A stretch of 64,000 nt of DNA from Saitoella complicata NRRL Y-17804 (lineage: Eukaryota; Ascomycota; Saitoellomycetes; Saitoellales; Saitoellaceae), in contig NW_017566999.1 in NCBI RefSeq assembly GCF_001661265.1, positions 372,001-436,000 on the forward strand. Reading direction: 5' to 3'. Position 1 is the first letter of the stretch; every line of letters starts with the position of its first letter. Below are positions 33,439-43,291 of the stretch, one piece after another. Below the pieces are notes generated by a model, which saw only the letters and a list, made by a program, of their open reading frames with translations, searched no databases and had not been told where the DNA came from. A program made the translations under genes and the position numbers.

Positions 33439-35624
33439 ATGACCACTCACCGACAATCCAACCCTCCTCCTCGGCCAGCACCTCCCCCGCCAATGTCCAG
33501 CGCTATCCGACGAGCTCCCTCAGCACCACAGCCATCCAAGTACGCCTACTCCTCCGCCAATTCCCCCATCTCACCGGTCACCGCCGCGGCAGCCGCGAAC
33601 CTCCCGGAGAGCGATCTCGTCCCGCAACGACCTGCGCCCCGACCACCGAGTGCACCGAGTCATTCTCCAGCATTGGAGGGTCATGCGCGGTTTCCGACAA
33701 CGCGTTCGATTGGGATGGGACCGCATACAACCCCGCCCATGCAGCAGATCAAGCAGTTCTCTGCGCCATCTTCACCTGCGACACCGGCGAAGAGCTCGAG
33801 AAGTCGGAGTACGAGCGCGAGTGGGTATACACCTAACCGTCACGGATCTGATGATGGCTCGGACCATGTTCGCGAGAAAAAGAAGAGTGCGTTCGCGGGG
33901 TTCATGTCTTCTATGATGGGCGGTCTCGGCTCCTCTTCGATTTCGAAGAAGAATAGCGCTGGTGTTGCGATTTCGACGCCGTATGATCCTGTGCACCTTA
34001 CTCACGTCGGTTTCAACAACGATACTGGTGAGTTTACTGGTTTACCGAAGGAATGGCAGAAGTTGCTCTCGGACTCGGGTATCAGCAAAGTGGAGCAGGC
34101 GCAACACCCACAAGCCGTGATGGATATCGTGAAATTCTACACCGAGGTACAGGAGGGGAAGGAGACAGCGGAAGGAGAGGGTGTATGGAAGAAGTTCAAC
34201 CATGCCGATTCACCCACGACAGCGACATTCCCTAGCCCCAAACTACCACAAGTCGACAAAATGCCTGTAGCACCACCCGGTGCCGATCCGCTGAAACGCG
34301 ATCCGGGGAGTATCATCCCAGCACGGGCAACACCACCCAAACCCGCCCCACCACCGCAAGCAATCTCCTCCCCACCACTCGGCCTCTCGAAACCCCTCCC
34401 AGCCGGTGTCTATATCCCTCAAAAACAACTCGCCGCCGCCGCAGCATCCACCGACCCCTCCCGCCAACAATCAATCGAGAATCTCAAAAACCGCATCGCG
34501 GATCGGAAAGCCAATAAACCCGCTGTCCCGCCTGTTCCGGCGATCCCTGCACATGTCGGAGGAGAGGCAGCGGCGCTGATTCCGGGTGCTGGTGCGAGGA
34601 GACGGGAACAGAAGAAGCCGGGGATGAGGGATGAGGAGGTTGTGGCGAGATTAAAGGCGATTTGTACGGAAGGGGATCCGACGAAGCTTTACAGGAATCT
34701 TGTGAAGATTGGGCAGGGTGCTTCGGGAGGTGTCTATACCGCTTACCAAGTCGGCACGAATTTGTCTGTGGCGATTAAGCAGATGAATCTCGAGCAACAA
34801 CCCAAGAAGGACCTCATCATCAACGAGATCCTCGTCATGAAATCCGCGAAACACCGGAATATCGTCAACTATATCGATTCGTTCTTGTGGAAGGGTGATT
34901 TGTGGGTTGTGATGGAGTATATGGAGGGTGGATCTTTGACGGATGTGGTTACGTGCAATATCATGACCGAGGGACAGATTGCGGCGATTTGTAAGGAGGT
35001 GTTGGAGGGGTTGAAGCATCTTCACGGACAGGGTGTTATTCATCGTGATATCAAGTCGGATAACGTGCTTTTGTCGCTGACGGGGGATATCAAGCTGAGT
35101 ATGTTTTACGTCTTGCCAATCTTGTGAGGGTTGTATGCTAACGTTCTCGTTACAGCCGATTTTGGGTTCTGCGCTCAAATCAATGAAGCAGCAACAAAAC
35201 GCACGACAATGGTCGGTACGCCGTACTGGATGGCACCCGAAGTCGTGACCCGCAAAGAATACGGTCCCAAAGTCGATATCTGGTCCCTTGGTATCATGGC
35301 CATCGAGATGATCGAGGGTGAACCACCATACCTCAACGAGAACCCTCTACGAGCACTCTACCTTATCGCTACGAACGGAACCCCGAAGATCAATGAGCCT
35401 GAGGCGTTGAGTCCCGTCTTTAGGGACTTCTTGGCGAAGAGTTTGGAGGTGGATGCGGAGAAGAGGCCGGATGCGACGGAGTTGTTGCAGCATCCGTTTT
35501 TGCAGAAGGCGGAGGCGTTGAAGAGTTTGGCTCCGTAAGTCTCAGCATCTGACAGGTCTGGTAACAACTGGCTAATAATTGTGATAGGCTGATCAGGGCT
35601 GCCCGTGAGTCGACGAAGAAGTGA
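33439..35624 (+). CDS. STE20: Ste20/PAK-type protein kinase with CRIB domain
   Basis: p21-activated Ser/Thr kinase acting downstream of Cdc42/Rac in polarity and MAPK signalling. Exons 33439-35098, 35156-35534 and 35588-35624 give 691 residues. A disordered Pro/Ser-rich N-terminus leads to the CRIB motif [20 protein letters not shown] at about 176-196. A long Pro-rich linker (possible SH3 ligands) follows. The kinase domain spans about 416-672: [19 protein letters not shown], the catalytic loop HRDIKSDN near 534, DFGFCAQ across the first junction, and the PAK activation segment [17 protein letters not shown]. No PH domain is visible, so it fits Ste20/Shk1 rather than Cla4. The last exon encodes only [11 protein letters not shown]. 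Confidence 0.93.
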
Positions 35625-36050
35625 GATGCAGAAAGGATATCGGAGATCGATGATTTAAACAACTACAAGGCCTGAAGGCGGGCGTTCTCGGCGTGTGCAC
35701 TTGCTCTGCTATCCGGCTCCCACCGGGACCCTGAATCGCTCAACAGGGACGGCTTCAGTTTCGTAAAGTATTTCGGCAGAAGGCGTACGGATGTGGCAAG
35801 ATATATTACGGTTCGGTTTAACAAGGACATTTGCGTTAAGTTAGGAAAACATACTCATACAGAGACAATCGGAATTTTCACGTTGCTACCTCCGTTTTTG
35901 CCAACAACATCAAATACGAACCCAGATGGATGCTCCAAACTAAAACACCGTATGCAAGACTTAATGCAAACTCGTTATTCAGATCGTTGATGCAACCGCT
36001 CCCACAACTGACGCCTCTGCCGCTACACCATAGGCCTCGACTCATCTTTC
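35625..36050. other. Convergent 3' region, STE20/ATP25
   Basis: 426 bp between the stops of two convergent genes. It should contain both 3' untranslated regions and polyadenylation sites. No further feature is supported. Confidence 0.6.
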
Positions 36051-38474
36051 CTATGCGCTCAGTAATCTCGATTCAAGATGCATGGACGCAACGTTTCTTA
36101 CATTTTCGTACGCCTGCCCTGACGGATCCGCAAGTTCAGCGACCTTGAGCAAAACCTTAGCCAAATCATCCGTCATCTTCACAGCCGGCCACTCATGCTG
36201 CATTTCTTCGAAAGCAAAGGCAAGTCCATGAGTAGCTTCCTTCCGATTCTCCGCACGAACGACGAGAGCCCAAAGGAGGGTGTACATGAACGAGTCCCGC
36301 ACCATACCAGCTTGAGCGATACTGCGCCATCGTCTCCAGAATGCGGCCCATTGACCCACCGTCGCTAATGCGATAAGCTGGATGCAGAGGAAGGGAGGGG
36401 TGAGCGGGATTCCCTGCTCGGTCATAGATTCTTCAATGTCGAAGACACGGTCGTCCATCCGGGTATATCTAGTACGGATTCGCCGTTGCAGCCCGTGCAT
36501 CGTGTTGAAAGTAGAAGTAACCTCCTCAATCGCCTCCTCCGGCGTCGGGAGTTCTGGACAACATGCCAAGTACACGCTTTTATAAACCCTTGCCTTATCG
36601 ACTTCCCAACCCAGCTTGTGCATGTTATCCGCGACCTGCATGATTTCCCTTATTGACGCGCTGACATCATCCTTCAGAGCCTTCCACCACTCGTCTCTTG
36701 AATCTGTAACTTCGCTCTCCGGATCTTGTATGGCATTCTCGGATGCCTCGGCCCTGGACCGCATGTTATCTTTGTAGAGGTGCCAAACTCTTGAGTAACG
36801 TCGATATCTTACCGAAGTCGCGATACCGTCCATAATAGCGTAAAACGTCTCCGGCAATGGATCGATACCTGACGCCTGCATTGTTGACAACGTATCCCTG
36901 AAAGCAAACCGTGCGAATACGAAGGGCTGCATCTGATGTGCAGTAATGTAAAACTTCGTTTTCAAATGGAAGTGTTCCGCGGTGAACCGCGTCGGATATG
37001 ACTCCCTCCATGAGGTCAGGAAAGGTCTTTTTGAGCTGATCGTATCCGGAAGAAACTGTGACATCTCCTTACTTGGGTCCATACCGTAAAGTACATCCTC
37101 AATGTGTTGGCGCTGCGATGGTGTCAAGTCCAAGTCTTTGACACCGTTGTACGCAGTTGAGTATCGCTGGAACCGCCACGCTCGTTGCAGAAGTTGGACA
37201 TGTGCTTCCATCAACATGGAACTTTTGTCACTGTCGCTCATGTCCAGAAAACGTACCACCTTTGGGAAAAAGCTATAATCAGCCGCCGCAACAACTTGCT
37301 GAAACAGATGTCTGATATCTTGCTGAACATGCTCTCTCAGCTCAGGGTAAGCGTTGAGCATGTCGACGAGGGCAGCGTGTGACTCTTTGTAGCTTGACAA
37401 CCTAAGTGATGAACGAAAACTGTCGAGAGAAGCTCTGGCCGGTGCGGAAATCGTTTCGACTGAAGCTGAAGCTGGAAATTCCGGCTCTGATGATCTCAAG
37501 ACGGCCTGTGCTGTCGCCATCATTCGGCGGGCGCTCGTATGGAATCCCCTGCTCTGTCGCCCAAGAGCAGCCGTCCTGATCGATGTACGCCACTCATTCT
37601 TGATATCCTTCACATCATGGAACGCATCCCCCTTATCCTTCAACTTCTCCTCCCACAACCCCTCCAAATCAATCTGCTCCCGGCCCGCCTTCGTAAACAT
37701 ATGCACGACCAAACAATCCCGTCCCGTATCGACACACACCCAGTTGCTTCTCACATCTTCCGGCGACTCAATCTTTCCGCGTGCCAAGTTCTTTCTCCGT
37801 CGCCGGGCGACGACCTTACCCTGTGCTTCACGCGGTAACCCCTCCGCCCACGGACGCAGGTTGTAGGCTTTTCTCAACCATGTCATCAGATCCTCTCCTG
37901 CGACACGTAGATGTCTTTCGGCCTTTGCGGTACCCACGATCATGATGGTCTGTTCTCCCCATGCTGCAGGTGGATCGCAATTTCTGAGATCGAGAATTTT
38001 TAGGTCGAGGAGGTTGCATTCGCTGGACAGGTAGTTGAGGAGGGGTTCGAGGAAGTCTGGTGGGTTTTCGGGGAGGTCGGGGATCACTTCGATGGGCGTT
38101 ACTGGCGCAGCCCATTGAGATTGGATGTCATCCTCATTGAGAAGATACCAGGGCTTTTCCTCCACTGACGCTGACCCTGACGCTGATACTGCAGAAGGCG
38201 ACTGGGTTTCTGGTGACTCGGTTGCTTCGACTGATTCGACTGATCCGCTTGCTTCGGCCACTACCGTTGGCTCAGCCCGTTCATACTCCGCATCCTCCTC
38301 TACCAAACGCTCCTCTCCAGTTCTAGCATTCAACCCACTTGCATGCGGCCGAACTCTCGGAGCAGCACACGGTCTCGTCAGAGAGACAAACGACCGCACC
38401 ACCACTGGCTGAAGATGACGAGCCGAAGCAGCTGTCTGTAGGAGGGATTTCACGGAGATCAAGGACCTCGACAT
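36051..38474 (-). CDS. ATP25: Atp25: mitochondrial RsfS-like plus ATP9 mRNA stability factor
   Basis: Mitochondrial protein needed for ATP synthase assembly. In yeast the precursor is cut into an N-terminal RsfS/Iojap-like part that binds the mitoribosome and a C-terminal part that stabilises ATP9 mRNA. One exon encodes 807 residues. The N-terminus (SRSLISVKSLLQTAASARHL) is a typical presequence. The RsfS domain lies at about 110-260 (LLDLKILDLRNCDPPAAWGE, IMIVGTAKAERHLRVAGEDL). The helical C-terminal half includes FARFAFRDTLSTMQASGIDP and IPLTPPFLCIQLIALATVG. A second presequence-like Arg/Ser stretch (LGRQSRGFHTSARR) at about 310 marks the probable internal cleavage zone. The start is 166 bp from the divergent DCS1. 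Confidence 0.9.
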   Translation of the reverse strand: MSRSLISVKSLLQTAASARHLQPVVVRSFVSLTRPCAAPRVRPHASGLNARTGEERLVEEDAEYERAEPTVVAEASGSVESVEATESPETQSPSAVSASGSASVEEKPWYLLNEDDIQSQWAAPVTPIEVIPDLPENPPDFLEPLLNYLSSECNLLDLKILDLRNCDPPAAWGEQTIMIVGTAKAERHLRVAGEDLMTWLRKAYNLRPWAEGLPREAQGKVVARRRRKNLARGKIESPEDVRSNWVCVDTGRDCLVVHMFTKAGREQIDLEGLWEEKLKDKGDAFHDVKDIKNEWRTSIRTAALGRQSRGFHTSARRMMATAQAVLRSSEPEFPASASVETISAPARASLDSFRSSLRLSSYKESHAALVDMLNAYPELREHVQQDIRHLFQQVVAAADYSFFPKVVRFLDMSDSDKSSMLMEAHVQLLQRAWRFQRYSTAYNGVKDLDLTPSQRQHIEDVLYGMDPSKEMSQFLPDTISSKRPFLTSWRESYPTRFTAEHFHLKTKFYITAHQMQPFVFARFAFRDTLSTMQASGIDPLPETFYAIMDGIATSVRYRRYSRVWHLYKDNMRSRAEASENAIQDPESEVTDSRDEWWKALKDDVSASIREIMQVADNMHKLGWEVDKARVYKSVYLACCPELPTPEEAIEEVTSTFNTMHGLQRRIRTRYTRMDDRVFDIEESMTEQGIPLTPPFLCIQLIALATVGQWAAFWRRWRSIAQAGMVRDSFMYTLLWALVVRAENRKEATHGLAFAFEEMQHEWPAVKMTDDLAKVLLKVAELADPSGQAYENVRNVASMHLESRLLSA

Positions 38475-38640
38475 GGTTATTTTGTGGAAAGTTTGTGTGG
38501 TGTATCGCTTCCGCCATCAAAAAATTGCCCAAACGGGTGCTGTCAGGGACAGTAGCCTCAGGCCAATACGTCGCCGTCGCGGGGTACCGGTAGCGATACT
38601 CCAGCTGGTCCCTCACAACCTTGGAAGACAGCAAATAATC

Positions 38641-39650
38641 ATGGATTTAGAAACGATCAGGAAGTTTACGTTCCAGCGTATTCTCAGTGAAGGTAATCAC
38701 ATAATGACAATCTGCTTCTTTCCTTACTGAAAAAGGCGTTACAGATCCCAAAAACAAGTTCTTAGCCATCCTCGGCGAAATCCAGGATCAGCCCGCAGTC
38801 ATCATCGCCGAAAAGACTGCCTTCGACAACCCCACTGTTTCTGAACTATTCCAACCCAATTTGACGCCGGACGTCACTTTAACCGAAAGGAATGACGTTT
38901 ACCACTCGTACACCGCGACGATTGCACAAGATATCGCGAAGCCTGGGATCAAGGCCACTCTGATCTGGCCAGCAACGCAGACTGTACGAAATACTCCAAC
39001 GTGCACATTTCTTTGTTACTAACAACTGTATCCAGCACATCAGGAAATACTCCAAACAAGCCCGCCGCATGATCCGCGAAACTCCCGAGCTTTACCAGCA
39101 GATCACCCTCCCCTACATTACCTCCCAACTCGGCCCCCGCATTCAATGGGTCTACAACATCCTCAACCACACCGCCGAAACCGACAGGATCGTCTACGAA
39201 GACACCGATCCCAACACCGGATTCATCTTGCTTCCAGACTTAAAGTGGGATCGTGTGACACTGTCGTCGTTTTACCTCATGGCCCTCGTAAACCGTCGAG
39301 ACCTCCACTCCCTCCACGATCTGAACACCACCCACCTCCCCCTGTTGAAGAACATCCGCTCCAGCGCCCTCCGCGAAATCCCGCTCCAATGGCCCACCGT
39401 CTCCCCCGACCAACTCCGCCTCTACATCCACTACCAGCCATCATACTACCACTTCCACGTCCACGTCACTCATCTCGAATATGAGGGTGGCGATGGCATG
39501 GCGGTGGGTAGGGCCTGGCTGTTAGATGATGTGATTGCGCAGTTGGAGGAGATGGCGGAGGGAAGGGGGTTTGAGGGGAGGACCATTACGTATGTTTTGG
39601 GGGAGGAGAGTGGGTTGTGGAAGGAGGGGTTTAGTAATGTGAAGGGGTAG
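38641..39650 (+). CDS. DCS1: Scavenger mRNA decapping enzyme Dcs1/DcpS
   Basis: HIT-family pyrophosphatase that hydrolyses the m7GpppN cap left after 3'-5' mRNA decay. Exons 38641-38692, 38736-38983 and 39036-39650 give 304 residues, slightly short of the usual 330-350. Landmarks are FQRILSEG at the first junction, the family-typical IWPATQTHIRKYSKQ across the second, YTATIAQDIA, DLKWDRVTLSSFYLMALVNR and the histidine triad YHFHVHVTHL near 236-246. The second intron has a perfect TACTAAC branch point. The first intron is only 43 bp and ends AAAAAG, a weaker acceptor, but the protein frame supports it. Confidence 0.92.
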
Positions 39651-39857
39651 GAGGAAGGAGGTTTCTATATTTTTATTAGGGGTTTTTATCTATTTTCTTG
39701 TATTGCATGCAATGCATCTTACGGAAAACGAGAAACCTGGAGGAACACACTTGGGTTGCAAAACATCGTCCGATACAGTTCGTGGAACTCGTAGCAGTTA
39801 ACCCGACAATAGGTCTAAATTAGAGAATATGAGAAATATGAACGCCATACACATAAC

Positions 39858-42719
39858 CTATCCAAACCAGTCATAATCATCTTGATCTTCCTCTTCCTCC
39901 TCGTAAGGTGCGTCATCCTCAGATAGATCAGCTTCCTCATCCATACCAGCCATTGACACGGACGGTTTAGAGCGCAAGTTTCTGCTCTCTCCGACCGCTT
40001 TCTCGGTGGTAGATGCCTCTGGGAGAAATCCACCGGCAGCTTCAGTTTCAGGTAGGAAATCGCTTCCTTCCTCTGGCAGTAACCAATCACCCCCGCCGAC
40101 TTCCGACAGAAGGCCACCTCCACCTGTCCCTTCCTCAGGTAAGAATCCTCCACCTTCTTCTATAGGCTGCGCATAGGCTCCAGCGGTATCGTAAGACTCC
40201 GACGCAAAACCACCTTCCACTATGTCTGCAGTCGCGGGCTCAACATCCTCAGCCAAAAAACCACCGTCAAAATCCCCAGCCTCAAACTCGATCTCTTCCT
40301 CTTCAACCTCCTTCTCCTCTTCTTCTTCCTCCTCCAGCCCATGCAACAACTCACTTGCCCTTTCGGGCAATACCTCCACCCCTTCGCCCCCACCATCCAT
40401 CTGCAACCTCTCCCTAATCCTCAACCCGGCCACAAACCTCCTCCACCTCTTCAACGCCCTCCTTTCCTTTACTTTCACCTTCTTCTCCTCCTGTTCCTGT
40501 ACAAGACAACTCCACCCCACAAGTACGGCCTCAACATACTCCTCCGCCACAACTATACCCTTAACCACCGGCGTCGCGATACGATTCCGGAACTCGAAAC
40601 CGATGACAGCGTCGGCGTAGTCGATGCCGATGAGTTTGGCGATTCGGTCGATGCCTTTTCGGGGGAGGTGGCGGGCGCCGGCGGGAATCATGGAGGGTAC
40701 GTAGACGTCGATGTTCCCATAGTTGTTTTTCGGTACCTTTCCATTCGTCACAGGCGAGGGGACATACAGATCCGTTTGTTGTTCCGAATACAAACCGACC
40801 ATCTCACCTGCAGTCTCGCCTTCCTCATCTTCTTCCTCACCCTTAACGTTGAGTCTTCGGTGAGCTTTGACTCGCTTCATTGCCTGCTCCCCAACTCTAA
40901 TGACCCTCCCCACCCTCCACCACCGTTCAGCGCTCTTGACGCCCACAACATCTTTCCTTCTATACACATACTCACTAACCTGCGCCCCAGCTCGCCCAAT
41001 CGTGATGGACCCACAAGCCTTCGCTCCCGGCAAAAGTACTTCCTCCCGTTTGAGATGTCGTTCAAGTACGAAGATAGGGTGGTTCTTCAGATCTTGCACG
41101 TTTTTCGGAATAGATTCAGCCGCGACGCGACGTTCCAGCTGGGCTTCCTCAATCTGATCTCGAGCTTTCTCTTGCGTGCGGGCATAGATCTCCAGGACTT
41201 GCTCCCACCACTTCCCACCCTCCTTCGTGCTCTCCAACCGAATCTTCCTCGTCTTCGCATTAAAAGCTTTCGTATACCTCTTCGTAACATCCCTAACACA
41301 CCCATCCCTCTCAACCGCCAACACATATGCCATCGTATTGAATGGATCAGAAAGCGGTGGTTCGAGTTTCTGAGGTCTGTTGACTTGGTGGGTTACGAGA
41401 GGATCGGCGGCGATCCATTTTTGTGCGTTGGTGTCGAAGGCTTCGCACCAGTAAACAGGGTAGGCGGATTCGATGGCCGGGGGCGGACGTGAGTGAGGTG
41501 AGGCAGCTGGCGTGGAAGGTTTAGAGGGTGGTCGGCTTCCCGGCCCGCTTGTTGTAGGAGGGCGAGCGTCGAAGGCTGGTCTCCGGATGCTTCCTCGGGA
41601 TGACGGTGGTGCATTTGGCGGTGTTTGAGGAGTACTGTCGGCAGAACTTCGAACTGCCTTCTGCTTCCCCTTATCCTTTGCCTTCTCCACGCCTGCCCGC
41701 TTCTTCGGATACGGCGGAGCAACACCCTCACCACCCCCAATCGGCAAAACCTGCAAACTCCCCACCAACCTTGCCTCAACCCCGACGCTCCTCAACAACG
41801 CAACAAACAACTGCGCTCCCAAATCTCTGGATCCCTCGCTCCCCTGCGCAGCTTTTACGAAGGTCTCCGACGTGACCTCTTCCCCACCCAAATCGAACGT
41901 GTGAGCGTTTTCTAGAGATTTCGCATCCCAATGCACCGGCTTCCTCAACCCCGTCCGCGTTACCGTAAACCGACCTCTCCATACCTCCCCCGCAGTCTTC
42001 AACCCCTCAACAAACGCCTGACTCCTCAAATACTGCGTCAAACCCTCCCCACTCCCTCTCAACGCCGTCTTTACATCCTCCGGCAACAGTGGTCGGAAGA
42101 AGCGATGAACGGAGGATGAGTTACACCAGGCGTTGCGGAGGGAGAGGTGAGAGAGGAGGCACATGAGGTCGAGCTTATGCGTTTCGAGCCGGATTTTTCG
42201 GTCGATGGCTGTTAGACCTAATCTCTTAGTGGCTTTGGGGCGTGGTGGGGGGTTGAGGGTGATTTCTATACCTCCTTGTTTTGGGGCGGGGGGAGGAGGG
42301 AGGGTCGTTGATGGCGGTTGTGGCGTAGGTCTCAGAGATCCAGGCTGCTGTAGACTTAAGTCGATACTTTCCCATTCAACGTCGCTTTCCTCGTCATCCT
42401 CGTCCTCGTCCACGTTCCCATCCGTAACTTCCGCATCAGAGTTGATTCTCGACGACGCCCGCGAACTCTCCCTCGACGCATCCGATACGCCCCCATCCTC
42501 CTTCGCCTTCACCAACGCGTCGACCTCTTTAGTCACCGAGACCGTACTGCTGGCTCCATCCTCAGACTTCCTCGCGCTTTTCCGCTTCTTAATCGGTCTG
42601 TCGCCACTGGAGCCCGCTTGCGCCGATGCCGTCGCTTCCTGTAGAAGTTCTACATGCTTGTCGGAGAGTGGCAGCTGATCCGACTTTCGTTTCTTGCCGT
42701 TGAAAATACCGCCTGGCAT
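39858..42719 (-). CDS. RAD4: DNA damage recognition protein Rad4/XPC
   Basis: Rad4 recognises helix-distorting DNA lesions for global nucleotide excision repair, with Rad23. A single exon encodes 953 residues. An acidic, Lys-rich N-terminus leads to the helical LDLMCLLSHLSLRNAWCNS. The transglutaminase-like region has YPVYWCEAFDTNAQKWIAAD at about 425-445. BHD1 is near 535-570 (HPIFVLERHLKREEVLLPGA). BHD2 follows it. BHD3 is at about 665-735 (VPKNNYGNIDVYVPSMIPAG, DYADAVIGFEF). After the family core there is an unusual acidic tail with repeated Gly-Phe-Leu-Pro-Glu motifs (about residues 815-902) and a Glu/Asp end (EEEEEDQDDYDWFG). The tail is longer and more repetitive than I expect for Rad4. 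Confidence 0.93.
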   Translation of the reverse strand: MPGGIFNGKKRKSDQLPLSDKHVELLQEATASAQAGSSGDRPIKKRKSARKSEDGASSTVSVTKEVDALVKAKEDGGVSDASRESSRASSRINSDAEVTDGNVDEDEDDEESDVEWESIDLSLQQPGSLRPTPQPPSTTLPPPPAPKQGGIEITLNPPPRPKATKRLGLTAIDRKIRLETHKLDLMCLLSHLSLRNAWCNSSSVHRFFRPLLPEDVKTALRGSGEGLTQYLRSQAFVEGLKTAGEVWRGRFTVTRTGLRKPVHWDAKSLENAHTFDLGGEEVTSETFVKAAQGSEGSRDLGAQLFVALLRSVGVEARLVGSLQVLPIGGGEGVAPPYPKKRAGVEKAKDKGKQKAVRSSADSTPQTPPNAPPSSRGSIRRPAFDARPPTTSGPGSRPPSKPSTPAASPHSRPPPAIESAYPVYWCEAFDTNAQKWIAADPLVTHQVNRPQKLEPPLSDPFNTMAYVLAVERDGCVRDVTKRYTKAFNAKTRKIRLESTKEGGKWWEQVLEIYARTQEKARDQIEEAQLERRVAAESIPKNVQDLKNHPIFVLERHLKREEVLLPGAKACGSITIGRAGAQVSEYVYRRKDVVGVKSAERWWRVGRVIRVGEQAMKRVKAHRRLNVKGEEEDEEGETAGEMVGLYSEQQTDLYVPSPVTNGKVPKNNYGNIDVYVPSMIPAGARHLPRKGIDRIAKLIGIDYADAVIGFEFRNRIATPVVKGIVVAEEYVEAVLVGWSCLVQEQEEKKVKVKERRALKRWRRFVAGLRIRERLQMDGGGEGVEVLPERASELLHGLEEEEEEEKEVEEEEIEFEAGDFDGGFLAEDVEPATADIVEGGFASESYDTAGAYAQPIEEGGGFLPEEGTGGGGLLSEVGGGDWLLPEEGSDFLPETEAAGGFLPEASTTEKAVGESRNLRSKPSVSMAGMDEEADLSEDDAPYEEEEEDQDDYDWFG
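40014..40277 (-). repeat. Degenerate GGFLPE repeat array in the Rad4 tail
   Basis: Seven spaced variants of one motif lie in about 88 residues: GGFLAED, GGFASES, GGFLPEEG, GGLLSEVG, DWLLPEEG, DFLPETEA and GGFLPEAS. They alternate with acidic or Gly-rich spacers. The array follows a Glu-only tract. The units are not identical at DNA level, so the repeat is old or under protein-level selection. Confidence 0.8.
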
Positions 42720-43291
42720 CGCGTGTAAGATTTTGCCTTTTGTGGGGTGTCTACGTTACACCTGCAAGGCAACGCAAGGCCGTGCGGGCGACGTCACCGC
42801 ATGCGCATGTACAATTTGTTCACCGGTCAAACGGAAAGTTGCTCGACTTAACGATAGGAGCTCAAAAATTGCCTCGAAGGTTGGCTGCCAACTCATAGGC
42901 TTCTCACTCATTCAAATCCTAGCGTTTGCTGTCCTTTCGCTCGTTCCCACGGCATGCCATCCATCGGCAAACTGCATACCGGGGGAAAACGCAACGGAGC
43001 TCAAGCTTGTATAAATCCTTACAAATTCCTACTGACGGAAACACCCACACACTCACCATTGATCGAACTTGTACTTGTAGCATGATAGAAAAATAGCATA
43101 CAATTCATAACGACTTCCTCAGCTATGACTTTCATCGACACACCCCATAACACAATACTCTTACTAAAAAACAGAAAAGAAGAAAAGGAATAGAAATATT
43201 CTTCAATCCTATCGTACACTCGTTTCATCACACTCCATGCGCTTTCACCGAGCTGACACTTCAGTCATCTTCAGTCATCTTGAAATCAACC
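42720..43291. other. Intergenic, RAD4 start to PCK1 stop
   Basis: 572 bp between two minus-strand genes, holding the RAD4 promoter and the PCK1 3' region. The part near PCK1 is A/T-rich. No gene or known element is recognised. Confidence 0.6.

Noticed and set aside
40341-41492. 383-codon plus-strand frame
   Set aside because: It is antisense to RAD4, with composition typical of a shadow frame.
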